Shown here: in pieces, positions 36,990-47,532 of the stretch | Layout: each line of letters begins with the position of its first letter | How positions within the stretch are numbered: position 1 is the stretch's first letter | Assembly: GCA_034008185.1 (NCBI GenBank) | Contig: CM067084.1 | Location: forward strand, 16,388,385 to 16,452,384 | Length of the DNA stretch: 64,000 nt | Source: Gorsachius magnificus | Lineage: Eukaryota > Chordata > Aves > Pelecaniformes > Ardeidae | Direction: 5' to 3' | Position numbers and translations under genes: made by a program | The notes under the pieces: model-generated | Told to the model about the DNA's origin: nothing | The model's input: the letters and a program-made list of their open reading frames with translations, nothing else | Databases searched by the model: none

Positions 36990-37490
36990 TTATCTATTGA
37001 CATTGTCTGCTTCCACTGTCTCCTATGTCAGCACATACCCAAAGTTAACTGTGTAGTGTGCAAAGTAATTAAACTAGTAGAGAGCTGATTTAAAACAAAA
37101 GAAATTATGTAGCACCCAGTTCTATTAATACAGGGTTTGGTGAATAATGGGCTGCATTGGATCTATCTTCTTCATAGTTTTGTAAAAATCAATTCCATCC
37201 CTCAGCCTTCTCCTCCTTATACTGGAAAGTCCCAGACATTTCAGTCTTTTCTTGTTATGCTACAGCCCCATCCTCTTAACCATTTTAGTTTCCTTTCTCT
37301 GTACCCCCTTTAACTCCAGTCTGTCCTTTTAGAGATGGGGAGACAATTACCACACACAGTATTTAAGATGTGGGCAAAGCCAAATTTTTTTATATAGCAG
37401 CAAAGCAATGTCCACTGTGTTTTTGTTGGTACTATTCCTGATGATGCCAAACATTTTGTTATTTGTAGGGGCTGCCTTATAACTATAATA
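36990..37490 (-). mobile_element. Ancient CR1-type LINE fragment
   Basis: On the plus strand this shows the reverse complement of an old CR1 family. The ordered landmarks are GTTAACTGTG, an AAGTCCCAG..TTTCAGTCTTTTC segment, CCATTTTAGTTTCCTTTCTCTGTACC, GAGATGGGGAGAC, CACACAGTATTTAAGATGTGGGC, TTTTATATAG.AGCA, and ATTCCTGATGATGCCAAACATTTTGTTA. These correspond to the ORF2 C-terminal region of CR1 copies that I know from turtles, crocodilians and birds. It is much more diverged than the other CR1 copies here, with many substitutions and small indels, and no open frame survives. The outer limits are uncertain, and the right half (37160-37480) is the better supported. Confidence 0.7.
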
Positions 37491-38974
37491 ACTCGCATCT
37501 TGTCTTATTTTCTAGATATTTTAATTGCATTAGCAAAGACCCTATTATACTGCAGCACTGGTTGTCCTTATTCAAGGGCATAAACAGATGTGACCCACAT
37601 GGTTTTGATTTAAGGCCTGATGCAGAAGTTTCCATAGCAAGGATCCAGGCACAGGATTTTGACCCTGCCCAAATCTTCTGCACAGACAAAAACATAAGAC
37701 TTTTGAATAATTTCTGGCATGGACCATGAAGATTTTAAACACAGCTTAGAACAGTTTTACACGCTAAATGGTGGCTTAATACCTCTTTCCCTTGTGATGA
37801 CTCCATCTGTCATGGCCCAGACACTCTTTGAGTCTGTCTACAGGCTGCAACTCCCCTTGCTCCTAAGGAGGCCAAACTGAATTTGACACTGACTGAATAG
37901 TAACTCAAAATTGCTTCCCCAGAAGAAAGCATTATTTGTTCTTCCCTTGAAAGGTCTATAACACAGAGAAAAAGCTAAAACAAAGAGCTCCATGCATATG
38001 TTTTCCCTTAACTATACCTCAACCTTACCTAGCATGGAGTGGGTAATTCCCCTCATCCTAGCTAATCCTCATCTGTGATAAGGGATCATATCAAAAGGCC
38101 TGGATTCTTCAAGTATGATTAAAAGAGAGATAAGTAGGAAGAGCTCAAGGGAATCACTGTGTAAGAGAATACCTCTGTCTTGTACTAACACAAAAAAAAG
38201 CCAAAGAGACAGTAACGAAAAAATTTTTTTAAAAAATCAGACCCATTAAGGGTTTAGATATACATCCAGCAAAACTTTGAAATCCAAGACTCATCAGACT
38301 AGTCAACTTCCATTTCTATGGACATCTTGGTCATGTCTTTTTCTGAATCCCTAATCTTCTTTTGTTTTCCCTGTAAGACGTCATTCCCAATACTTGTTCC
38401 TGTACAGTTGCTACTCCCATGACATACTCCCTGTCAAAGTTTGTCTCTGTAATCATCACCTCAGCTGGGATGTAGATTGTTTGGCAGGGGATGTGTGACT
38501 TGCACAAGGGTCATTAATTCTTGATATATCTGAAAGCTCTTGATCTTAGTCTTTTAAGCAAACTTTTTAAAAAAGGAAAGGTAAAGGCAGGTTGCAACGC
38601 TAATTTATCTTTTGTCTGTCAGAGGAACCAATTGGCAAAACTCTGTCTCACTTCTGCATGCCTGTGCAAGTGAGGGAGAGAGTAGAAAAACTCTCCCTCA
38701 TTCTATTTCCAAGGGCTACAAAAATTGCAATTATTATGGCTAGAGAGTGGCAAGGTGACTTAAGGTCCAGTACGATTTCTTATTCAAGACTTTCAAAAAA
38801 GACATTGGCCTTTCGTAATCTTAGACAACACTAAGACACTTACTTACACACTATTTCTCTGGAGAAGCAGTGAAGTGTCATGGATGTCTCTTTCAGATTA
38901 TTTGTAAAAAAGTAATTGCATGGATACATTCTTTGCTGTGCTGTAAGGAAGTAAGCCAGTGTCCAAGGAAGAGT
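37491..38974. other. Unique spacer in the CR1 cluster
   Basis: No recognised element. A T/A-run lies at 38220-38236. The right 100 bases lead into the plus-strand CR1, whose exact left edge is uncertain by perhaps 20 bases. Confidence 0.45.
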
Positions 38975-39427
38975 AGATTCATCGAGGAGAGCAACTAGGA
39001 TGATTAAGGGACTGGAGCATCTCCCCTATGAGGAAAGGCTGAGAGAGTTGGGCTTGTTCAGCCTGAAGAAGAAAAGAGTGAGAGGGGACCTCATCAACAC
39101 ATACAAGTATCTTAAGGGTAGAAGTCACGAGGACAGAGCCAGACTCTTTGCAGTGGTGCCCAGCGACAGGACAAGGGGCAATGGGTACAAACTGAAACAT
39201 AAGAGGTTTCAGTTGAATATGAGGGAAAACTTCCTTACTCTGAGGGTGACGGAGCATCAGAACAGGCTGCCCAGGGAGGTTGTGGAGTCTCCTTCTCTGG
39301 AGATATTCAAAGCCCGCCTGGATGAAGTCCTGTGTAACCTGCTCTAGGAGAACCTGCTTTAGCAGGGGGGTTGGACTAGATGATCTCCCGAGGTCCCTTC
39401 CAACCCTTGCAATTCTGTGATTCTGTG
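38975..39427 (+). mobile_element. CR1 LINE 3' end with open C-terminal frame
   Basis: A 5'-truncated plus-strand CR1. The frame 39000-39344 stays open for 115 codons to its natural stop TAG at 39345-39347. It encodes the ORF2 C-terminus, with the ordered CR1 landmarks MIKGLEHLPYEERLRELGLF, RGDLINTYKYLKG, SDRTRGNGYKL, and NRLPREVVESPSLEIFKARLD. A short 3' untranslated part follows: GGACTAGATGATCTCCCGAG, CCTTCCAACCC and the terminal tandem ATTCTGTG ATTCTGTG that marks the CR1 3' end. This is the best preserved copy in the window and probably the youngest. It lacks the endonuclease and reverse-transcriptase domains, so it is inactive. Confidence 0.95.
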
Positions 39428-40608
39428 TGACATGGGTTGATTTTCCTTACAGCTTATACAGACAATCCTTGAAGTAAAGATTTTACTGAAGCTCTGTTCA
39501 AATCAAACTAAAATGCAACTGTTAACCCTTCATATCTATAAATGTTGGTTAAAAAAAAAAATCTTCTTATAGGCCAAATCCAATATAACTATAATTGTTC
39601 ATATTTTCTGAGGATCTAGTCCAAAAGCTTCCAGAAGCTCACAGGAAACATCTCAAATATAAATCCAGAGCACTTACTGCCACCAGAGCAGCATACTTCT
39701 GTCTAACACAGATAGATGCAAAACAATGTGCCAAAGAGCACATTTCACTTTCCCAGTACATCAGATCAGCAGTGATCGGGGGGAATCCATGATAAATGTA
39801 TCAGAGAAATCCACACAATCAAAGCATAACAGAAACCTTACCAAACAGATATACAGAAGAGGCTCAGGATCTTTCCATTCATACACTGTACCTGGGGGAA
39901 AAAGAAAAGCTTTGATTTAGAAAATAATACATGTTTTTCTGAAGCCCTAGTTTGTTGTTAGTAAAATATTTTTTTATTTATAAAGCCATTTCAATTGCTC
40001 ACACAGTTTTTCTCCTGGTCAGCTTTTTTCACCTAAAGGCATGATTTCCCTCTTTTCCTTATTATTGTAACTATGATGTCATAAGTAGCAGTATGCCCTC
40101 TTGAATTAATTTAAAATACAAGATGCACCGTTCCATACTTCACAGCTTTTATCTCCAAGATCTGCATAAGCAGGAAGTGACCTGCAAGTATAATAAACAG
40201 ATGATTTTATTTTTATTTTCTTTAAAAATCTGGGCAGACAGTGTTCATGTCAGAATCACAGTTATGCACAATGAACTTTTGCATCCAATGCATCCAGATA
40301 TGTCTGATAGTTGGGCCAAGACATTCTAGTGCTCTTCAATATTTATTTCAGGCTATGGTTGACTGGTTGGTGGGGATTTTTGTCAAATATTTGCAGAGCT
40401 GAGTCTATTAATATGGATTACGTTGCCTAGTGCGAACAGATGGTAACAGGAGAGATGAGAAAAACAGCTCTTCTGAGTTGCAGGGAATACTCTCTTTCCT
40501 GTTCTAGGGACAGTGGAGCATGGCTCCATCTAGATTTCCAAGAAGCACTGAGCTCCAAAGAGCTTGGAAAAATGCTATTTAATATAAGTGACTTAAACAG
40601 TCACCCTT
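39428..40608. other. Unique spacer between opposed CR1 copies
   Basis: AT-rich unique sequence. A-runs occur at 39551-39561, and a T-rich patch lies at 39969-39980. Short plus-strand open frames (60-70 codons) show nothing recognisable. The segment forms the loop between two inverted CR1 copies. Confidence 0.5.
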
Positions 40609-41150
40609 CGCAGAACCACAGGATGGTTGAGGTTGGAAGGGACCTCCAGAGGTCATCTGCTCCCATGCCCCTGCTCAAGCAGGGCCACCTAGAGCCAGTT
40701 GCCCAGTACCATGTCCAGATGGCTTTTGAGTATTTCCAAGGTGGGAGACTCCACAACCTTGCTGGGCAATAAACATCAGTGCTCAGTTGCCCTCACAGTA
40801 AAAAAAGTGTTTTCTGCTCTTCAGACAGCATCTCCTGTGTTTCAGTTTGTGCTCACTGCCTCTTGTCCTGGCACTGAGCACCACTGAAAAGAGCCTGGCT
40901 CCATCTTCTTTGCACCCTCCTTTCAGGTGTTTATATACATTGATAAGATCCCCCAAGCTGAACAGTCCCAGCTCTCTCAGCCATTCCTCATATGAGAGTC
41001 CCTCAGCCACCCTAGCGGCCTTTCGCTGGCCTCTCTCCAGTAGTCCCATCTCTCTCTTGTACTAGAGAACCGCACACAGCGCTCCAGGTGTGGCCTTACT
41101 GGTGCTGAGTGGAGGAGAAGCATCACCACACTCCTCCTAACATAGCCCAC
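40609..41150 (-). mobile_element. CR1 LINE 3' half, minus strand
   Basis: The reverse complement of the CR1 3' region. On the plus strand it starts with AGAACCACAGGATGG, GGTTGGAAGGGACCTCCAGAGG and CCTGCTCAAGCAGGGCCACC. On the minus strand it then gives the ORF2 C-terminus: RTRGSEHKLKHR, LGDLINVYKHLKGG, LSYEEWLRELGLFSL, and, after frameshifts, a SAPVRPHLERCVRF segment near 41100. Frameshifts and stops break the frame, for example in the KSRKHFFYCEGN region. It is more decayed than the 39-kb copy, and its AGGGCCACC-type 3' untranslated sequence places it in a different CR1 subfamily. The upstream edge near 41150 is approximate. Confidence 0.93.
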
Positions 41151-41275
41151 CAAGTAAATACACACCAAATATATCATAAGGAAGAGATATAGGACACAGC
41201 AGTGTTTTGTTTTTTGTGATGGAAGTCTGAGCTTCAATTTTGCTGACAGCCTAAGCAGCCTACGTTTGATTACAG

Positions 41276-41407
41276 CTGATGCCAGATGCAGAGCCGGAGT
41301 GCAACAGTGGTGATAGACAGGCAGACACTGAGAACAATCCACACAAATTCTACTCAGGGACCAAGCAGTTACACAAATGGATGGGATGCTTTCTACTGCA
41401 ACATCAG
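41276..41407 (+). other. Exon-like segment next to CR1
   Basis: Bounded by TTTGATTACAG| on the left and ACATCAG|GTAGGA on the right, with 132 bases (44 codons) open in phase 0 between them. The translation is polar (PDAEPECNSGDRQ at its start) and matches no family I know. The pyrimidine tract before the acceptor is weak. It could be a chance pseudo-exon or an exon of a noncoding transcript. I list it because both splice signals and the open frame agree. Confidence 0.15.
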
Positions 41408-44400
41408 GTAGGAATTGTCCCCTCCAGCATCCCCAAAGAGAAAAAGATGGTAGCACGGTGGGAAAGAATAAGGGTACATAGGAAGTTAATACTCCATATT
41501 CCCTGAAGTGGGGTAGCTTTGGGCAGCTTTCTACTATGCAGATGAATAAACTTCTTTCCTGCTTAAGGTAAAATTTCCCCCTAAGCTACCCAGGGGCTGA
41601 TATAGCACTGCACTGGCCTGAATCCAGACTATAAATAATTTGCCTTAGTCTACACCTAAACCTTCATTAACTATGACCTTTCAAAATAAATTAAGCTTGA
41701 CTCACCTTGAAACATCCACTTTCTGTCATCCTAGTCATTTTTATAACATTATCACCTTAAAAAACATGAAAAGATATAATGTTATTTAGAAAGCAGATGT
41801 GAAACAAGGAGCTTGCATCTTTTAAATACATGAGAGATTTTTTTCTTCTGACTGATTTTTAAACGGTCCTTATTTTCAAATATTACAGGGATTTTATGCT
41901 GTTCATTTTCTAGTAATCTTTGGAAGTAGTAAATAAAAACTGTAGATTTCTTAGTAGACATCTGTTCCATAAATAAGCCTTGTTTGATTAGCTAGAAATA
42001 ATTGCTCTCAGACTTTCATGGTCCATTATGGTGCTCTGCTCCCAAGACCTCCCCTTGGCCTGACTTACAAAGGCCAAGAAATTGGCTTTTACACTGGCTG
42101 ACATGTGGCTGGTGAAATCCATAGGGAAGACATGTAGTGGTGGAGAACACATTAATCAAAGATAATAGCAAAATATAACTGTCCCTCATTACAAGGACAA
42201 CTGAACAATTCACCCTGATTTTCAGGCAGACTGAGTTCTCCTGCTTTTATCAAAGACAATAAACAGACTTAATTATAAATATAAATGCAAAGGACCAGGT
42301 TCCACAACACAAGTTTAAATCAGGAGAGATCATGTTCAACTCAATGCAACCAAGCTGGTATATTGGCATGAAAACTAACTAGCAAATCATCTGTAGGCAA
42401 TGAACAAGAATTTTGACAATACAGCTACATTTTGTTCCCTAGAAACTGGCCTGATTTTTCAAGTAATGCAAGCAGGATTTGATACCAGACACACATATAT
42501 TGCCAAATTGAACCACTGTTTTTAGAACTGTTCTAGAAATTATCTATATACAATTCTACAGTAAGAGCTGTACATGAACACCTCTCTCCTCTTTCAACCC
42601 TCTTTTCCCTTTCCTGCAAGCATGAAGAACTCTTCAAATGCCTAGCCTTAGAGACTTCAGTAAACATCACACTAAAACTTTTAAAAGCTATGAATAATTT
42701 TCCACAATGCATTTGAGACTAAACTACAACACTGATTTTAGTCTATGAATCAGCTAGTCCCGTGGACTTTTTTCAGTTTCCATTTGATCCAAGTGTCCTG
42801 ATCTCAGACGGGATTCGCTTCTGTTCTTCCAACTAAACTATTTAGCATTGAACAAAGTCCAAGCAATGCAAAATACCACAGGAACATTAATTACCAGAGA
42901 ATAAAACTTTAAATGATTACATGAACTCACTGAAGTACTCCTACAACTGAATAAGCCTTTGCAACTTCTGTTTGAGGAGCCCAGCTGTCCCTGATTTTTT
43001 TTTAACCTCTACAGAATTTGAGTCCTAGAAGGAAAGGAGATAAGGAGAGGGAGAAGGGGCAAGTTGTTTGTTTGCTATACCCATACTATCAACAACTATA
43101 CAATCTGTACTCTCTCTTTTTTTTAATAGAAGAAAAACATTCATATGGGAAGAGAGTTCCCCTAGATATCAAGCTCTGTTTGCATGACCATTTTTCCCTG
43201 AATATTCTGTCAGGAGGGAGGGCAGTGTGGAATCAGCTGGAAGCTGTCACAGAAATTCAAACCAGATCAACTCTGCCTCTTTTATTTACCTTTCTTCAGC
43301 AGATTTTTTTTTTTTCCCCTTTTGGTGGTCCCATGACATAAGTGCTATACAAATCTTCATCGCTGTAATGTCCTCAGCCTAGATTGCTAGCAGTGTTTAG
43401 CTACCCTGCCCCATTGTTTCTTTGACTGAGAACACAGCCCTTTAATTAGCACAAGGACGGATTTACATGATACTCAACTGACAGAGGGCACAATCACAGC
43501 ACTTCATATACTAGTATAAACCCATAGAAATATTTCAAAGGCCTCTCAAAAACTACAAAAAGAGAATAAAACCTACTTATTTCTACCCATTGAGCATCAC
43601 TGTTTGAAGATTTTTTTCACCACATAGATGTTTTAAATGCAGCTACATTTGCAATTTGTTGCTGTGTATTACTAATATTATAAACCTGTATGAACTTTAT
43701 TCCCAGACTGATGGACTTTAATCCTATAATCCTGCCAAGAAAAACATTTCACATTCACTGCAGTAAACAAGAGCTCTACAAATGTAGAAGGAAGTCGTTT
43801 ACCAGATGTTACTATTTGTCTTACAAGTCTGTCTTTGACTTTTGCTTATTTTCTCTTGACCTTGTAGGCTTCTCCCATACACACTTGGCACAGAAAAACA
43901 AATGGGAAACCTTTGAAAGCCAGCTGTTATCCAGCTAAAAAGTTCCTTGAGACCTAATATACATACACCTTTTTGGTGTGTCAGAAGAACTGCTCATATC
44001 ATTTGACCACCTTAACAGGATCACTATATCCTGTTCCTGGCTTTTCTGAAACTATGCCATATACCTTCACACTTGCAGCTTTTGCAAGGTTCTTCAAGGT
44101 ACTGAACAAATAAACCAAATAAAGTCACAGCTAAGAAATGCTGTTAAATTACCTCATTCAAAATCACAGAAAAGGAAGATTAGATGACCTGTGTTTACTT
44201 TCAACAATATATCCTTGCTATTATTAATGGAAGTCTTGAACAACAATATCAGTAACTCAACAACTCAAATGAACATAGGTATTTCCATTTCAGACTTTTA
44301 AAACATTATCCCTTTCCCTCCTAAATAAACAGGAAACTGCTGGTGGTCATAAAGCTCTACAGCATTTGAAATGCACACGATCACTTACTGGTACATTTGT

Positions 44401-47328
44401 TCGCATACATACAAGCATTCAGCCCAAATTCTGCATTAGCTAAACCTAAGGGTCGTGTGTGGATCAGTGTTGCTAGATGTGTTTCACTGAACCAAGAACC
44501 TTCCTCTCACTCATCACAGATGGAACTAGCACGTACTGCCACTGAAGCTATTGAGCTTCCAGAACCACTAAGTTTCCAAAAAATTAAAAACTAGTGTTCA
44601 GAGTAATAGTCTCAAAGCAGCAGTCATAAATAGAGGAAGAAAATACAGAACAAGCAAGTTGAGAAAAGCACTTTCTTCTATACCAGCATTTCAGATTTGC
44701 CTGGGCTTTGCTTTTGCCAGCTGCATTTTAGCAGCTCCAGAAGAACATGGGGGACATGCTGCTGTAAGCTCTGTGTGCGCAGAAGATGGGATTTAGCCAT
44801 GTACTTTTAGCACTTTTTCTTCTGTTATCACACCCCTTTCTTTTCTCCCAAATGCCTACTAAAAATGTTTAATAGCATGGGAAAAAAGAGGGCTGAAACA
44901 GAAAGCAGGAAACATCTGGAGCGCCAGCCCTCTGTGTGCAGCAGTATTAGACAGACAGCATTTCTCTCCATGACTGCTGTGAAAACTGGGCAACTGGTCC
45001 AGAGTCATGCTGGTGAGATGGATTGGAGGAAATCTTACACCAGATTTCTTGTTGCTAGTTGAAAGTAGAGGAATGGCCCTTAAGGGGAAGCTTTGCCATA
45101 CTCAAATTGAATTGAGGCATAGTCCCAGACCTTTGGTTTTGGCCAATCCTAACAAAAAGGTGGAACTGAAAAGAAAGTAGAAAAACTGAGCCTGAAAACA
45201 GCCCAGGCAACAAACAGGACACAGCTGTACTAAAGGAATAGCCTAATTCAGCAAAAATGCTCTGTCCAGGACCATAACCATGGGGCCAGTCACTGAACAA
45301 AGCAGCGGAGGCTGAGATTCACATGTATTGCATCCAAGAAGAACAGACCACCACCAGAAGCAAAAACATCCTGGTTGGGACTAGTACAGTGAGTCAGCTG
45401 GGTCTGCAAATCATACCAGGGGAAAATGAAGTCTGTTGGTATTTGACGCTGTGTATAACTGCAATACACATGATGTGTTTGATTCGTAGTAGAGGATCCA
45501 GAATGCTCCTTCGCTCTGGTTGAGGTTTTTTCCTACTCAAACAGTTGTGTACATTTTTACTTCCATGAAGCATGTATGTCTGTGACAACTATTTCACCTC
45601 AGAAGTTATGGGAAAGATCCAAGGCATTTGAACCTAGAATGGCCTGGCATAAAGAATTAAATGTCACATTCCCTAGGAAGATATTGGAAAGGAGATTAAT
45701 ATAACTAATTCAGTTAAGATGAATGGAGATATAGCAATAGTTAAGGCAAATATTTTATCTTCAGTTTGACTGAATACATGAATCAACATTTAGTCTTTGG
45801 ATTTGAGTTTATCTTTCACTGAAACTCTTACACCTTTTTAGTTCACTCTGGAAATATTCTGTTATGGCAAACAAGTATTTTGTATTACAACATTTTAATC
45901 ACAGCAGTCCTGCTCAGTCTGCCTGACAGCCTGAATAGTCACTCTATCTTAAATACAAATACTTAAAAAAACTGAAACGGAAGAGTTAAAAATGTATCAC
46001 AGAACCAAGTAACAGCTAGAGTTCATATTTAAAGTATCTTGTAAACAAATGCACTCTTTTCCTTAATAATTAATAACTTTATTAGGTTACACCTGTTTTC
46101 ACATAAATATATTGCTAATCAAAGAAAAATAATGAGAAAACCACACAGAAATGACCAAGATAATTGCAGTTACTTGAGATATGGCTAAAAAAATCAGCAT
46201 CCATTTTACACATACACACATGCATATACATACTTTTGTTCCCCTTTAGGTCTTTAAAATTCTGTCTGTTGTGATATGTATCTTACTATTCAGAAACAAG
46301 TAATACATGTATATTGTACGAGAGTATAGAGTTGTATGCAGATCAGAGACAAACACTAATAAAGGAAAAAAAAATAAAGATTAATAGTTATCACATGACT
46401 CACAGAAACTACAAACAAACAAAAGCAAAACAAACTCACTGATAAAACAAAAGTGAAGTCAGAGAATTTGTACTTTTTTTTTCCTGCAGGATCCTGGGAA
46501 CAGATTTTAGAAATGTGCACAAGTAACTTGAATGTATGTGTCACATGGATAGGAGCATTAGCAAAATAATCCTTGGTTACTTTTCCTGTTGAACTGTCAC
46601 TTTGCCGTTGCACAGCATCGGCACAACAAGGGGAAAAAGTGGCAAGAGGCACTTATGTTAGAAGTAGAGGAAAGCCATGTGTAGAGCGAGCGACAAATAA
46701 AGGTTTTAATTATCTTGGAAAGTCAATTTAGAAAACTTGATGTCCAAGAACCATTTTATACAAAGCCTTAAGTTGTGTAAGAAGTATTTTTATGGACATA
46801 GATTCAGAAAAGAGCACAGATGGGGAGGTAAGAAAAAGGCAATTAAAAGCAAAACTTCTGGAAAGGAGAAAATATGTTGGGGTAAGATTTTACTCCCTCT
46901 GTTCTCTTTCCAACACCATCAGAAACACAAAGCCTACTTTTCTACTCACATCTTCCTAAAGAGTAGATGAGTTAAGCATCAAGTTTGGAGAGAAATAAAC
47001 ATTGAACATGTACAAAATCAAGGTTGCCCTATCTCAATATTAGTCTGGGTAACAAAGTCAATTTTAAGGACCCTGTTCTGCTCTTGCTCCCATTGAAAAG
47101 TTCCATAACTGCAATGGAAGATGGAATTGTTCTGTACAATATTTTGTATAAATTTTCTTTAAAAAAGCAAACAAATACCACAGTGCCATGTAACCAAAAT
47201 CAAATGAATTTGCACAGAAGATAAAGAACAAACATTAGAAACACGAAGTGTGAAGTCCTTGTTGTTTCTGCCTTACACATGGGCTCATGGTTTTCTCTGT
47301 CATCTTCACTGCTTTTGTGTAGTTCAGG
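41408..47328. other. Unique noncoding stretch
   Basis: No recognised repeat family. An imperfect CA/TA tract lies at 46208-46232 and a T-run near 43303-43315. A pyrimidine tract ending in TTTAATAG at about 43130 precedes an open frame of roughly 60 codons, but no matching donor follows, so I do not call an exon. Remaining open frames are short and unremarkable. Confidence 0.45.
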
Positions 47329-47532
47329 GAATTTTTGCTTCACACATTGAGTTTGGCCAAAAGAGGGGAAGGAGGAAGGGAAGAGTGCGAGACAGAAATC
47401 TGCTTATTAAAAAAATAGCAAGGGAGAATTTTGCTTTAAAACAGTCATGGAAAAATATTGAGATTCTCAGCAGTTCAGTTAACTATTTGCTTCAGAGGCA
47501 GCAATATTTTTTAAGAGATACTACAAGAAACA
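47329..47532 (+). other. Exon-like segment with basic translation
   Basis: A strong pyrimidine tract ends in TTTTGTGTAGTTCAG|, followed by about 68 open codons. The translation contains a very basic stretch (GQKRGRRKGRVRDRN) and ends near a possible donor ACAA|GTGAAA. The protein is not recognised. With no partner exon and a mediocre donor, this may well be a pseudo-exon. Confidence 0.12.

Noticed and set aside
40977..41456. 159-codon minus-strand open frame, the longest in the window
   Set aside because: Its C-terminal third lies in the decayed minus-strand CR1, and the rest is unrelated flanking DNA read by chance.
43018..43341. Open frame after a strong pyrimidine tract ending in TTTAATAG
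   Set aside because: A good acceptor but no plausible donor or stop with polyadenylation signal, so no exon can be defined.
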